A DNA stretch of 49,031 bases from Darwinibacter acetoxidans_A (GTDB lineage Bacteria; Bacillota; Limnochordia; Darwinibacteriales; Darwinibacteriaceae): NCBI GenBank assembly GCA_041936745.1, contig JBHGWS010000089.1, positions 1-49,031 of the forward strand. The letters are read 5' to 3'. The position numbers were made by a program, and so were the translations under genes. Below the pieces are notes generated by a model. It did not search any database and was not told the DNA's origin. It worked only from the letters and a program-made list of their open reading frames with translations. Positions 40,934-49,031 of the stretch are shown here, in pieces (the stretch's first letter is position 1; every line of letters starts with the position of its first letter).

Positions 40934-43861
40934 CTAAGTAACATTTTCTTTCCAAGGATCAAACCACTGGCAGACAATTCCCGCCTGCTTCAGCCGCTTT
41001 TCAACTTCCCGAAATTCCGCCACCCAAAATTCGCTGGGCAGGGGGTGAAAAACACCCGCCGCCAAACGCAAAACCACCGGCCTCAGCCCCTTTTGATTCC
41101 GGAGGATCTTTTTAATTAAACCCAACTCTTCTTTTTGAGGCAGGATTAAAAGAATTGGGTTTAAAGGCAGGGCCATTTCCACTAAAAACACAGGGCGCCG
41201 GCGGCCAAAAAAGGCTGCTAGGGCCCCTTTTTTGCTCAAACGGGGATCCAAGTTCAAAGACGCTTCGAAATACTGAGAGCCGGCCGGCGTATCTAAGATG
41301 CCCTCAACCTTCCCCCCACTCCGCTTAGATTCTAAAACCTCTCCCGCTGCCAGATCCAAATCGCCTTTGATACTGCGTAAAAAGGGCAAAAAAGGATCGA
41401 CGGGGTGTTCTGAGCCGTAGAAGCCGATTAATTCTTTTTCCCTGTCGATCAGGCGGCGGCGGGAAGGGGGGGCTTTCCCTATGTTTTCCAAATGCGCTCT
41501 TTTTTCTCCCAAACTTGCTAAAGCGCCGGCCAAAATTAGTGTCTCCAGAACGTTTTCGCTTAAAGCGGTGCGCGCTTTAAAATCGGCAAAATTTTGAAAC
41601 TGCCCCTGCCGCCTGGCATTTAAAATTTTGTCGCCAACGTGGGGGTTAAGGCCGGCGATAAAGTTGAAGCCCAGCCTTAAAGCAGTGCCTTCCATGCGGC
41701 ACTCCGCCTCGGAAAACGACACATCGGGCGGCAGCAGCGGCACCTGCAAGCTTTGGCAGTCTAAAAGATAGGTGTTTTTCGCCCCCCGGCCCGCTCCTTC
41801 ATTCAATAAACTTAGGAAAAACTCCGCAGGGTAGTTTGCCTTTAGGTAAGCTGCGGCCCAGGTCAGCTTGGCATAGCTGACGCTGTGCGCTTTATTAAAA
41901 GCATAGCCGCTGAAATCAAGGAGTGTTTGAAAAAGGCCTGCCGCCTCTTTTTCTTTCAGGCCAAAATCCCCGGCGCCGCCTATGAAGCGCCTGCGCCATT
42001 TGTTTATCTCTTCTTTGTCATTTTTACCCAAAGCAATCCGCAAAAGATCCGCCTCGCCCAAGGACAGCTGCCCAATCTTACAAGCGATAAGCATCACCTG
42101 TTCCTGGTATAATATCAGGCCGTAAGTCTCGCCCAAAATCTCCTCAAGAAGGGGGTGGGCATAGCTGATTTTGGACGGGTTTTCCCGCAGTTCCAAAAAC
42201 TTGGGGAAGATGTTTAAAGGCCCGGGCCTGCCCAAAGCTAAAAGAGCGACTAAATCCTGTAGGGACCGGGGCATAAGTTGGCGCAGCAGCTTTTGGTAAA
42301 GCTCGCTTTCCAGCTGGAAGATGCCCAGGCTTTTTCCCGCCGACAGCAGCTTAAATGTCTTTTCATCCGCCTGCGGTATTTCCCCCAAAGTAAAATCAGG
42401 CTTTCTTTTTTGGACTTCCGCCTCCATGCGGGCCAGTAAAGTTAAAGTGCGCAGGCCCAGGAGATCAATTTTAAAAACACCCAGTTTCTCCAAACTGTAC
42501 ATATCCAAATGGGTTACGGGCAGCGTTCGATCTTGAAAAACCGCCGTGATTTCCCGCAGAGGCCTGGCGGTAATGACAAGCCCCGCCGCATGCGTTGCCC
42601 GATGTGTCTTTAAACCTTGGATCTGTTTTTCGAAAAACGCGGCCTTTTTTAGATCATTCCCCAGCACCTTTCGAACTTCCTGGCGCGCCAAGCGGGGGCC
42701 GAAAGTGCCGTAGGTGCCAATTTGGGCAACATGCTCCCGGCCAAAATGTTCGGCAACGTGATCCAAGACTTCTTGGCGCCTTTGGTAGCAAAAATCCAAG
42801 TCGATATCGGGCCTGTTCCGCCTTTCCTCGTTTAAAAACCTCTCAAAGAGCAGCCCCCAAGCTAAAGGATCCACATCGGTAATACCCAGGCAATAAGCTG
42901 TAATGCTGGAGGCGGCACTGCCCCTGCCCGGCCCCACGGGTATGCCGGCCTCCTTGGCGAAACGCACGATGTGGGCAGTAATGAGAAAATAATCGGTAAA
43001 GCCCATTTTCTTTACTACGGCCACTTCTCTTTCAACCAGGCGGCGGACCTCAGCGGTCAACTGCCCGTAGCGAGCCTTGGCCCCGCGCCAAACTAGATCG
43101 GCAAAGGAAGCCCCATCTTTGCCGTAAGCGGGCAGAGCTGTCTGTTTAGGCAGTTGAGCCTGGCAGCCTTCTGCCACCTTGAGGGTGTTTTCCACAACCA
43201 CCGGCGGGCAGTTAATCCGCCCCTTGAGCTCCTGCCAACCTAAAAACGGTAGTGGGGGCAGCGGTTCGGCCAACCCGCCAATTTTCGCCAGAAGGCTTAA
43301 AACCGCCCGCTCGCTTTGGGAACCGTAGCATGCCTTTTGGCTGAGGATAAATTTTTCCGGCGGGAAATGGTTTAAAAGATCATCGCTGCCGGGGCTTAAG
43401 CGGATGTAGTAATTATCGCCGAAAACCCCTTCGTACCACTCCCCTAAATCTTTAGCCTGCATCTTTTTACCCGCTTCAAAAAGGCTTTTAAACTCGCCGC
43501 CCGCCAAAAGAAACAAGCCTTTAGCGTAAGGCTCTAAGTCAAAAAGGGGCAGCGGCTGGCTTTGTGAGGTTAAATGAAGTAAATTTGCGTAGCCTGTATT
43601 GTTCTTGGCCAATAAAACTACGGGGGCAGAACCTCCGCCAAACCGGCGGGGAAAAGCTACAGCCAAGTCGACGCCGAAGATCGGCTTAATGCCGCGCTTT
43701 TGGCAGTGTTCGGCCAGCTCAACATGGCCTGCCGTCGTATTATAATCAGTCAGCGCCAGGCTTTTTATGCCCAGTCCGCCCGCCCTCTCCACCAAACGCT
43801 CCACGGTAAAGGTAGAACGATAGAAAGAATAATCGCTGTAGGCATGCAGCTGAACTGACAA
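40934..43861 (-). CDS. dnaE: DNA polymerase III alpha subunit, DnaE type (short form)
   Basis: A 975-residue family C replicase. The polymerase part has PGRGSAASS, RPDIDLDFCYQRR with two catalytic Asp, FKIDLLGLRTL with the third, and GYAFNKAHSVSYA. It is shorter than Bacillus DnaE (about 1115 residues). The N-terminal PHP domain is degraded: HAYSDYS replaces HLHTEYS, LTDYNTTAG replaces LTDHGN, and GVDL replaces the later Glu, so metal-dependent proofreading there is unlikely. The TTG start has GGAGG 8 bases upstream. It leads the accDA-pfkA-pyk operon as in Bacillus. PolC probably exists elsewhere. Confidence 0.92.
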   Translation of the reverse strand: MSVQLHAYSDYSFYRSTFTVERLVERAGGLGIKSLALTDYNTTAGHVELAEHCQKRGIKPIFGVDLAVAFPRRFGGGSAPVVLLAKNNTGYANLLHLTSQSQPLPLFDLEPYAKGLFLLAGGEFKSLFEAGKKMQAKDLGEWYEGVFGDNYYIRLSPGSDDLLNHFPPEKFILSQKACYGSQSERAVLSLLAKIGGLAEPLPPLPFLGWQELKGRINCPPVVVENTLKVAEGCQAQLPKQTALPAYGKDGASFADLVWRGAKARYGQLTAEVRRLVEREVAVVKKMGFTDYFLITAHIVRFAKEAGIPVGPGRGSAASSITAYCLGITDVDPLAWGLLFERFLNEERRNRPDIDLDFCYQRRQEVLDHVAEHFGREHVAQIGTYGTFGPRLARQEVRKVLGNDLKKAAFFEKQIQGLKTHRATHAAGLVITARPLREITAVFQDRTLPVTHLDMYSLEKLGVFKIDLLGLRTLTLLARMEAEVQKRKPDFTLGEIPQADEKTFKLLSAGKSLGIFQLESELYQKLLRQLMPRSLQDLVALLALGRPGPLNIFPKFLELRENPSKISYAHPLLEEILGETYGLILYQEQVMLIACKIGQLSLGEADLLRIALGKNDKEEINKWRRRFIGGAGDFGLKEKEAAGLFQTLLDFSGYAFNKAHSVSYAKLTWAAAYLKANYPAEFFLSLLNEGAGRGAKNTYLLDCQSLQVPLLPPDVSFSEAECRMEGTALRLGFNFIAGLNPHVGDKILNARRQGQFQNFADFKARTALSENVLETLILAGALASLGEKRAHLENIGKAPPSRRRLIDREKELIGFYGSEHPVDPFLPFLRSIKGDLDLAAGEVLESKRSGGKVEGILDTPAGSQYFEASLNLDPRLSKKGALAAFFGRRRPVFLVEMALPLNPILLILPQKEELGLIKKILRNQKGLRPVVLRLAAGVFHPLPSEFWVAEFREVEKRLKQAGIVCQWFDPWKENVT

Positions 43862-43949
43862 TTAAGCCACCTCCCCCATCTGTTTTTAAGCATTCTTCTC
43901 TGGCTTTCCGCTTAAATCCTGTCCGGCCTTAAAATAATCTGAGGCAGGC

Positions 43950-43979
43950 AAAAATTGAGGCGCCTCATAGGGCGCCTTC
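43950..43979 (-). terminator. Intrinsic terminator after murA
   Basis: AGGCGCC pairs with GGCGCCT (7 bp, 6-base loop) and TTTTT follows on the minus strand. It separates murA from dnaE. The 154-base gap otherwise holds no ORF; the dnaE promoter must lie downstream, but no clear hexamers were seen. Confidence 0.78.
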
Positions 43980-44015
43980 ACACGAGATTAAGCAAGCGGT
44001 TAAAACTACGGCGTT

Positions 44016-45317
44016 TTAGAATTCCTGCGATGATCTGCGGGCAAACAGATCTTCCCCATCCGCTGTTTTTTCACGGAATATCCGGGCACCCAATTTGCGC
44101 AGTTTCTCGGCAAAAAACTCATAGCCCCGCTCCAAAATTTCCACCCCATATAATTCTGTGCGGCCTTCTGCAGCTAAAGCCGCGATAGCCAGGGCCGCGC
44201 CGGCCCTTAAATCCGTAATCTCAACGGGTGCCCCGGTTAACTGTTTGACACCCCTGATGATAGCTGTTTCACCTTCTGTTTTAATATCGGCTCCCATCCG
44301 GCGCAGCTCATCTACATAGCGAAAGCGGTCGAAAATGGTCTCCCTGACTACGCTGGTGCCGTCGGCTAAGCTCAAGCAGGCAACTAATGGCTGCTGCAGG
44401 TCTGTGGGAAAGCCGGGGTAAGGCCTCGTTTCAACATCGATGGGCCCAAGCCTGGCCGGTGCTTTGATGTGCAGGTCGTTATCCCCTCTTGTAATGGCAA
44501 CGCCGGCCTCCATCAATTTGACAATCGGTACCCTCAAATGCTCCGCCACAACGTTTTTTAAAACTACATCGCCGCCTGTAATGGCAGCAGCCAGCATGAA
44601 AGTCCCCGCCTCTATCCGATCGGGTATTATGGAATATTCGATACCCCGCAGCCTTTCCACGCCTTCGATCCGGATCGAATCGGTACCTGCCCCCCTGATT
44701 TTGGCACCCATGCCGTTTAAGAAAATTGCCAAATCAACCACTTCCGGTTCTTTAGCGGCGTTTTCCAAAACGGTGACACCTTCTGCCAAAGAGGCCGCGA
44801 TCATTAAGTTGACAGTCGTGCCCACACTGGCCCTGCTGACATAAATCTGGGCGCCTGTAAGCTGCTGGGCTTCAGCTTTCATAAAGCCGTGCTCAATGGC
44901 CACTTCCGCGCCCATCTGCCGAAAGCCTTTAATGTGGAAATCAACGGGGCGGGAGCCGATAGCACAGCCGCCGGGCAGGGGGACTTCCGCCCGGCCTAAG
45001 CGGGCTAAAAGCAGGCCTGCGCTGTAAAATGAGGCCCGCATCCTGCGCACCAGATCATAAGATGCTTGATATTTATGTAAGGTTTGGCCTTTGATATGCA
45101 AACGGCCTGCATCATCAAACCAAATCTCAACGCCCAGTTCTCTTAAAATTAAACAAATCGTACCGATGTCGCTGCCCTGCGGTACATTTTCCAGGATGCA
45201 TTCGCCCTCCGTGGCCAAAGCGGCGGCAACTATTATGGCCAAGGCGCTATTTTTTGCCCCGCTGATACCTATTTCACCCTGCAGGGGCCGGCCGCCGTCA
45301 ATAATTAATCGAGCCAT
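44016..45317 (-). CDS. murA: UDP-N-acetylglucosamine 1-carboxyvinyltransferase
   Basis: A 433-residue EPSP-synthase-fold enzyme for the first committed step of peptidoglycan synthesis, adding enolpyruvate from PEP to UDP-GlcNAc. ISGAKNSALAIIVAA is the N-terminal signature, and PLPGGCAIGSRPVDFHIKG carries the fosfomycin-sensitive catalytic Cys, so the enzyme should be sensitive. PYPGFPTDLQQPL is the second half motif. The start is ATG 45317 with GGGGGG 8 bases upstream; GTG at 45326 has no spacing. It follows the IreB gene by 15 bases. Many Bacillota have two murA genes; only one is seen here. Confidence 0.96.
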   Translation of the reverse strand: MARLIIDGGRPLQGEIGISGAKNSALAIIVAAALATEGECILENVPQGSDIGTICLILRELGVEIWFDDAGRLHIKGQTLHKYQASYDLVRRMRASFYSAGLLLARLGRAEVPLPGGCAIGSRPVDFHIKGFRQMGAEVAIEHGFMKAEAQQLTGAQIYVSRASVGTTVNLMIAASLAEGVTVLENAAKEPEVVDLAIFLNGMGAKIRGAGTDSIRIEGVERLRGIEYSIIPDRIEAGTFMLAAAITGGDVVLKNVVAEHLRVPIVKLMEAGVAITRGDNDLHIKAPARLGPIDVETRPYPGFPTDLQQPLVACLSLADGTSVVRETIFDRFRYVDELRRMGADIKTEGETAIIRGVKQLTGAPVEITDLRAGAALAIAALAAEGRTELYGVEILERGYEFFAEKLRKLGARIFREKTADGEDLFARRSSQEF

Positions 45318-45332
45318 CTTTTCCACCCCCCT

Positions 45333-45587
45333 TTATAAATTTGCTAAATAATAGGCAACTATTTCTTCTAAAAGATCATTGCGCTCCGTTCGTTGAATCA
45401 ACTGCCGGGCATTTTTGTGCGTTGTAATGTAAGAAGGGTCACCGGAAACCAAAAAACCTATAATCTGATCAAGGGGATTATAACCTTTTTCCTGCAGAGC
45501 TTGGTGGACTAAAGTTAAAGTATCCCTATTATTAAGTACCTCACCGTCTACTGTGGAAAATAAACGCGTCCGTTCCTCATCGCGCAT
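45333..45587 (-). CDS. IreB family (UPF0297) regulatory phosphoprotein
   Basis: An 84-residue protein starting RDEERTRLFSTVDGEVLNNRDTLTLVHQALQEKGYNPLDQIIGFLVSGDPSYIT. The family includes Enterococcus IreB, phosphorylated on conserved Thr by the IreK PASTA kinase to control cephalosporin tolerance. Thr residues of the conserved block (DTLTLVHQAL) are present. The ATG has a GGGAGGG site. The gene usually lies beside alaS and ruvX; here it is just upstream of murA, the first wall-synthesis step, a linkage consistent with cell-wall control (inference). Confidence 0.93.
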   Translation of the reverse strand: MRDEERTRLFSTVDGEVLNNRDTLTLVHQALQEKGYNPLDQIIGFLVSGDPSYITTHKNARQLIQRTERNDLLEEIVAYYLANL

Positions 45588-45692
45588 GGAAAACCCTCCC
45601 TCTATAAATTAACCGCTCCCACCTTTTCTATCCGGCCCCCTGTTTAGAAAATTCGCAGAAAACCTTAAAATCTTGAGGGCTAGGCCCGGCCT

Positions 45693-47309
45693 TTAGGCCT
45701 GCTTGCCAAAAGCTATATCCGCAACTGCCTCCGCAATGTTGTGAGCATGATCGCCCACCCGCTCTAAATTGCTCACTACATCTAAGAATAAGACACCCGT
45801 TTCCGGATGGCAGAGGCCTTCGTTTAACCTCTGCATATGGTTGACGCGGTTCATCTTCTCCAGATCATCGATTAAATCGTCCTGGCCGATTAAGCGCCTG
45901 GCCTGGCCCACATTCTTATTCTGCAGTGTGCTGATGACGTCGCGGGCCACGCGCACAACCACATCGCACATGTTCCGAAGATCGGCTCTGGCGGGTTCGC
46001 TCAGCTCCAGGCCGTGTTCATGCAGTTCAACGGCTAAATCGGTAATGTTAATGGCGTGATCGCCAATTCTTTCGATGTCGTTGACAACATGCATCAGGTT
46101 AGTTAAGCTGCGGGCCTGCTCTTCCGCCATGGAAAACTGGTTTGCTTTTGCCAGGTAAGCGGTAATGGCCTTTTCCAAATCGTTGACAACTTCTTCCCGC
46201 TGCTGCACCTGCTTTAGAAGGTTCTCATTGCCCGTAAAAAACATTTCAACTGCTTGTTCAACCATATCAACCGCAATGGTGCCCATGCGGACCGCCTCTT
46301 GGTTGGCACTGATTAAAGCCGCGGGAGATTGGATGACCCGCCGATCCAAAAACTTGGGCTTACGTTCGATGATTTCATCGACACCGGGGACCATGGCCGT
46401 TACCACCCGGCTAAAAAGCGGCAGGGCGGGGAATAAAAACAAAGTATTAATCACGTTAAATAAAGTGTGGGCGTTGGCCACTTGGCGAGTTACGGTACCT
46501 CCCGTGCGCAGCACCAAAGCTGTAAACGGCCTGCGGAAGATAATGAAAAGCAAAACACCGAAGGCGTTAAACAAAACGTGGCTGATGGCTGCCCGCCTTG
46601 CCGTAACGGAGGTGCCGATCGATGCTATCACAACCGTGATACAAGTCCCCAGGTTTGCCCCCACGATGATAGCTAAAGCCGCGGGAAGAGATATCAAGCC
46701 CTGCAAAGAAAAGGCAATCACGATCCCAGTAATTGCGCTGGAACTCTGTACCAAGACAGTAAAAACGGTACCCGCCAAAATACCTAAAAGGGGCCGCTGC
46801 CCAAATTTGAGTAAGGCGTCAAGGAAAGGCTGACTTTCCCGCAAAGGCAGAACCGCCGAACTTATTGTGGACAGCCCCAGCAAAAGCAGGCCCAACCCTA
46901 ATAAAGCGGTGCCCAGATCCCTTTGTAAATTCCTTTTGACAAAGAAATTTACAAGGGCGCCGATTCCTACGAAAGGCAGGGCCAACACATAAATGTTAAA
47001 GGACACAATCTGCGCCGTAATTGTAGTGCCAATGTTCGCACCCATGATGGTAGCTATAGCTTGAACCAGGTTCATAAGGCCCGAGTTTACAAAACCTACA
47101 ACCATCACAGACACCGCCGCACTAGATTGAATTAATACGGTTACCGCAGCCCCGGTGAGTACTGCGGTAATTGATTTTGTGGTAAATAATTCTAAAATAC
47201 GTTGCAACTTTTTGCCCGCGGCCTTCTGCAGACCTTCGGCCATGATTCTCATACCAAACAAAAACAAGCCCAAACCGCCGATAATTCCGGCAAACATAGT
47301 CATACCCAC
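45693..47309 (-). CDS. Na/Pi cotransporter family protein with PhoU-like domain
   Basis: A 538-residue integral membrane protein. Two inverted Na/Pi repeats carry the QSSA/QSSS motifs (TVLIQSSAAVSVMVVGFVNSG and FTVLVQSSSAITGIVIAFSLQG) and the GANIGTTIT/GANLGTCIT loops. About nine membrane helices are followed by a PhoU-like helical domain (LTNLMHVVNDIERIGDHAINI...VSNLERVGDHAHNIAEAV). It may take up phosphate with sodium or regulate phosphate balance. GTG start with GAGGAG at about 10 bases; ATG codons 3 and 5 are alternatives. It is divergent from a glycosyltransferase gene. Confidence 0.92.
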   Translation of the reverse strand: MGMTMFAGIIGGLGLFLFGMRIMAEGLQKAAGKKLQRILELFTTKSITAVLTGAAVTVLIQSSAAVSVMVVGFVNSGLMNLVQAIATIMGANIGTTITAQIVSFNIYVLALPFVGIGALVNFFVKRNLQRDLGTALLGLGLLLLGLSTISSAVLPLRESQPFLDALLKFGQRPLLGILAGTVFTVLVQSSSAITGIVIAFSLQGLISLPAALAIIVGANLGTCITVVIASIGTSVTARRAAISHVLFNAFGVLLFIIFRRPFTALVLRTGGTVTRQVANAHTLFNVINTLFLFPALPLFSRVVTAMVPGVDEIIERKPKFLDRRVIQSPAALISANQEAVRMGTIAVDMVEQAVEMFFTGNENLLKQVQQREEVVNDLEKAITAYLAKANQFSMAEEQARSLTNLMHVVNDIERIGDHAINITDLAVELHEHGLELSEPARADLRNMCDVVVRVARDVISTLQNKNVGQARRLIGQDDLIDDLEKMNRVNHMQRLNEGLCHPETGVLFLDVVSNLERVGDHAHNIAEAVADIAFGKQA

Positions 47310-47399
47310 GAAAACAACACTCCTCTGCCACTAATTTACTAGTACGTATCTTTTTCCGCCGCATAAATTAACTATTGGAAATAATGGGAGGTCACGCCA

Positions 47400-48395
47400 A
47401 TGCGAGTCCTTTTTCTTTCGGATTTTTTCTTAAGCGGCCAAACTACACATGTTTTGGAACTGGCAAAACAATTAAATAGGCTGGGGGCCGCAGTGCACAT
47501 AGCTTTCAACGGCATCTACACACCGCTGTTTACCAGCGAATATGCACCAAGGCTGCGCACCGACAATATTTCTTTTTCTAAAACCAAAAAGTTTTCATCT
47601 TTGGTTAAATTGGCCCGCAAATGGCGGCCAAATTTGATCCACTCCCAGAGTTCCACTTTGCTGGCTTTGGGCCAAAAGCTGGCAGCCAAGTTTAGCCTGC
47701 CCCATCTTCTCACCTGTCATGGCTTGGGCTTCAGCCATAAAAAGTACCAACCCTACCTGCAGGAAGCGCAGGCGGTGATCGCCATAGGGCCCAAAGTGGC
47801 CAGGGAAATTGCCGAATTCGAGGCTAAAATAACCATCATACCAAACGGCATTGACACTGAAACCTTTACACCGCCGAAATTGAGCCTGCTTAAACCGCGC
47901 CGCCAAATTATCTACGTAGGCCGCCTAGAGAAGAGCCGCCTCCATGCCTTGGCCAGGGCGGCCGAATTTCACAACAGCCATTTCGGGGCGCCCCTGAAAA
48001 TTATTTCCGATTGGGATCCCCATCTGCCAAACACGGACCGCCTGCCTTGGCAGGTCGATTTAGTGCCTCATTTACAGAGGGCAGGCATCGTCATTGCCTG
48101 CGGCAGGACCGCCAGAGAAGCCCTAAGCTGCGGCTGTGCCGTGCTTCTTCTGCAGCGGCGCTATGACGGCATTATTTCGCCTGAACTTGTTTTACGCCCG
48201 GATTTTGATTTCAGCGGCAATGTCGGGCGGTTTTCCTTCCAGCGGCTGGAGCGTGATTTAAAAAAGCTGCTTTCTTCAAATTCCCGCCTAAAAAGGCTGC
48301 AGAAATGGGGCCGGCGCTACGCTGTCGAAAACCTGTCCAGCTTGGAAATGGCAAAAGAAACAATGCGAGTTTATGAAAAGGCCAAAAGAAACTAG
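47400..48395 (+). CDS. Glycosyltransferase, GT-B fold (family 4 type)
   Basis: A 331-residue enzyme. The N-terminal Rossmann half has RVLFLSDFFLSGQTTHVLELAKQLNRLGAAVHIAF and a middle HLLTCHGLGFSH; the C-terminal half starts IIYVGRLEKSRLHALARAAEFH and ends near ACGRTAREALSCGCAVLLL, the EALxxGxPV-like sugar-nucleotide site. It lacks membrane helices. It is shorter than the typical 370-400 residue family 4 enzyme. The ATG has GGGAGG 8 bases upstream. It probably adds a sugar to a surface glycan, lipid or protein. Its 3' end overlaps the convergent cobalamin gene by 4 bases. Confidence 0.85.
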   Translation: MRVLFLSDFFLSGQTTHVLELAKQLNRLGAAVHIAFNGIYTPLFTSEYAPRLRTDNISFSKTKKFSSLVKLARKWRPNLIHSQSSTLLALGQKLAAKFSLPHLLTCHGLGFSHKKYQPYLQEAQAVIAIGPKVAREIAEFEAKITIIPNGIDTETFTPPKLSLLKPRRQIIYVGRLEKSRLHALARAAEFHNSHFGAPLKIISDWDPHLPNTDRLPWQVDLVPHLQRAGIVIACGRTAREALSCGCAVLLLQRRYDGIISPELVLRPDFDFSGNVGRFSFQRLERDLKKLLSSNSRLKRLQKWGRRYAVENLSSLEMAKETMRVYEKAKRN

Positions 48396-48940
48396 CCTTC
48401 GGCAAGCTGATCCTTTTTACCCGCCAAGTGGTTTTCCAGCCGGGCTGCCTCGAATAAGTAATCGCTGAGGCGGTTTAAAAAAGGTAAGACAAAACGCCGT
48501 TTCGGGCAGTCCAAAAGCTCCAGAGAGCTTGCGGCCCGTTCCGCCCTGCGGCAGATGCTGCGCGCACAGTGCAGTAAGGCAGCTGCTTTGGTGCCGCCGG
48601 GGATGATAAAAGCGGTTAACGGCGGCAGTTTTTCTGCGGCTGCATCGATCAACCCTTCCAGCCGCTTTAAATCAGCCGCGGTTATCTCCCCCAACCCCTC
48701 GGGCAGTTTGGCGGCGGGAAACGCCAAAAGCGAGCCAATTACAAATAATCTGTTTTGGATCCAAACTAACTCCCGCTTTATATCTTCGCTGGCCGCTGCA
48801 GTAACAGCCAACCCCAAAAAGCTCGTCAACTCATCTACCGTCCCGTAGGCCTCCACCTGCACGTTGCTTTTATGGACAGGCGAGCCGTCGCCCAGTTTTG
48901 TGAAGCCCCCATCCCCTTTTTTTGTGTAGATCTTAGCCAT
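48392..48940 (-). CDS. Cob(I)alamin adenosyltransferase, PduO type
   Basis: A 182-residue trimeric enzyme that makes adenosylcobalamin from cob(I)alamin and ATP. The ATP-binding N terminus is KIYTKKGDGGFTKLGDG, followed by EAYGTVDELTSFLG and the C-terminal RSICRRAERAA and NRLSDYLFEAAR motifs. The ATG at 48940 has GGAGG 7 bases upstream (a TTG at 48943 is too close). Its product is the cofactor of NrdJ in this window. A tRNA terminator lies directly upstream, so its promoter must be short or readthrough occurs. Confidence 0.94.
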   Translation of the reverse strand: MAKIYTKKGDGGFTKLGDGSPVHKSNVQVEAYGTVDELTSFLGLAVTAAASEDIKRELVWIQNRLFVIGSLLAFPAAKLPEGLGEITAADLKRLEGLIDAAAEKLPPLTAFIIPGGTKAAALLHCARSICRRAERAASSLELLDCPKRRFVLPFLNRLSDYLFEAARLENHLAGKKDQLAEG

Positions 48941-48959
48941 CAATTACCCTCCTTGACAT

Positions 48960-48987
48960 AAAAAAACCCCATCAGTCATGATGAGGT
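48960..48987 (-). terminator. Intrinsic terminator after the right-end tRNA
   Basis: ACCTCATC pairs with GATGGGGT (8 bp with one G-T) around a 6-base loop, then TTTTTTT on the minus strand. It lies between the tRNA and the adenosyltransferase gene. Confidence 0.85.
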
Positions 48988-49000
48988 ATCCGGGCGTGGT

Positions 49001-49031
49001 TGGCTGGGGGACTAGGATTCGAACCTAGACT
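49001..49031 (-). tRNA. tRNA 3' part, probably tRNA-Gln (cut by window edge)
   Basis: The minus strand shows a T arm CTAGG-TTCGAAT-CCTAG, an acceptor 3' strand TCCCCCA, discriminator G and an encoded CCA. A U1-A72 pair and G73 are typical of tRNA-Gln. The anticodon lies outside the window, so the identity is not certain. Encoded CCA differs from the tRNA-Leu at 27384. Confidence 0.85.

Noticed and set aside
46165..46833. 222-codon plus-strand ORF opposite the Na/Pi gene
   Set aside because: It lies wholly antisense to a well-conserved membrane protein, has no ribosome binding site and an odd Ser/Thr/Lys-rich composition typical of shadow frames.
1..49031. CRISPR arrays, insertion sequences, prophage
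   Set aside because: No regularly spaced repeats, transposase or phage genes were seen; all large frames are housekeeping or pilus genes.

Overview
The window looks like a chromosomal piece of a Bacillota (Firmicutes) genome of the clostridial type. Supporting signs are the dnaE-accD-accA-pfkA-pyk gene order, the polA-mutM-coaE order, an IreB-family protein, a TRAP (MtrB) protein, strong GGAGG ribosome binding sites and many GTG/TTG starts. Some genes point to a possible outer membrane: a type IV pilus secretin, a second secretin N-domain protein, a PilO-PilP fusion and a beta-barrel-like tail after the secretin. A diderm Bacillota lineage is therefore an inference worth testing.

Layout. 1-10.7 kb (minus): a type IV pilus operon, pilB-pilT-pilC-pilM-pilN-pilO/P-secretin N protein-secretin-two prepilins-PilX-like protein, running off the left edge. 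11.1-13.2 kb (plus): a methyl-accepting chemotaxis protein behind a tiny leader ORF, closed by a bidirectional terminator. 13.2-15.3 kb (minus): an oppD-oppF ATPase pair with no permease or binding protein. 15.4-22.0 kb (minus): polA-mutM-coaE-mgsA-slt-nicotinate phosphoribosyltransferase-UTRA-like regulator, tightly packed. 22.2-24.4 kb: an SLH-domain protein (plus) convergent with an L,D-transpeptidase (minus). 24.5-30.6 kb: two ribonucleotide reductases, class II nrdJ and class III nrdD-nrdG, on either side of a PerR-like regulator and a tRNA-Leu. Both have paired NrdR-box-like sites in their promoters. 30.6-34.7 kb: a serine hydrolase, a decayed GNAT acetyltransferase, a small membrane protein and a PAS-GGDEF-HD-GYP protein split by a one-base frameshift. 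34.8-43.9 kb (minus): dnaE-mtrB-DUF2007-accD-accA-pfkA-pyk-AIR synthase-like-small protein, ending in a strong terminator. 44.0-47.3 kb (minus): Na/Pi symporter-like gene, IreB family, murA. 47.4-49.0 kb: a glycosyltransferase (plus), a PduO-type cobalamin adenosyltransferase (minus) and the 3' part of a tRNA, probably Gln (minus).

How the genes work together. The pilus block encodes nearly a full machine (two ATPases, platform, alignment complex, secretin, pilins). NrdJ needs adenosylcobalamin, which the PduO-type enzyme would make, and NrdDG serves anoxic growth; shared NrdR-like operators would coordinate them. The 35-44 kb operon joins replication (dnaE), fatty acid initiation (accDA) and lower glycolysis (pfkA, pyk).

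Most notable are: (1) a T7 slippery sequence at the end of the secretin gene, where a -1 shift would add a beta-barrel-like tail of about 120 residues; (2) paired NrdR-like operators on both reductase operons; (3) TRAP inside the dnaE-accDA operon; (4) a short DnaE with a degraded PHP site. Several apparent frameshifts lie in or beside homopolymers, so sequencing error must be excluded first.
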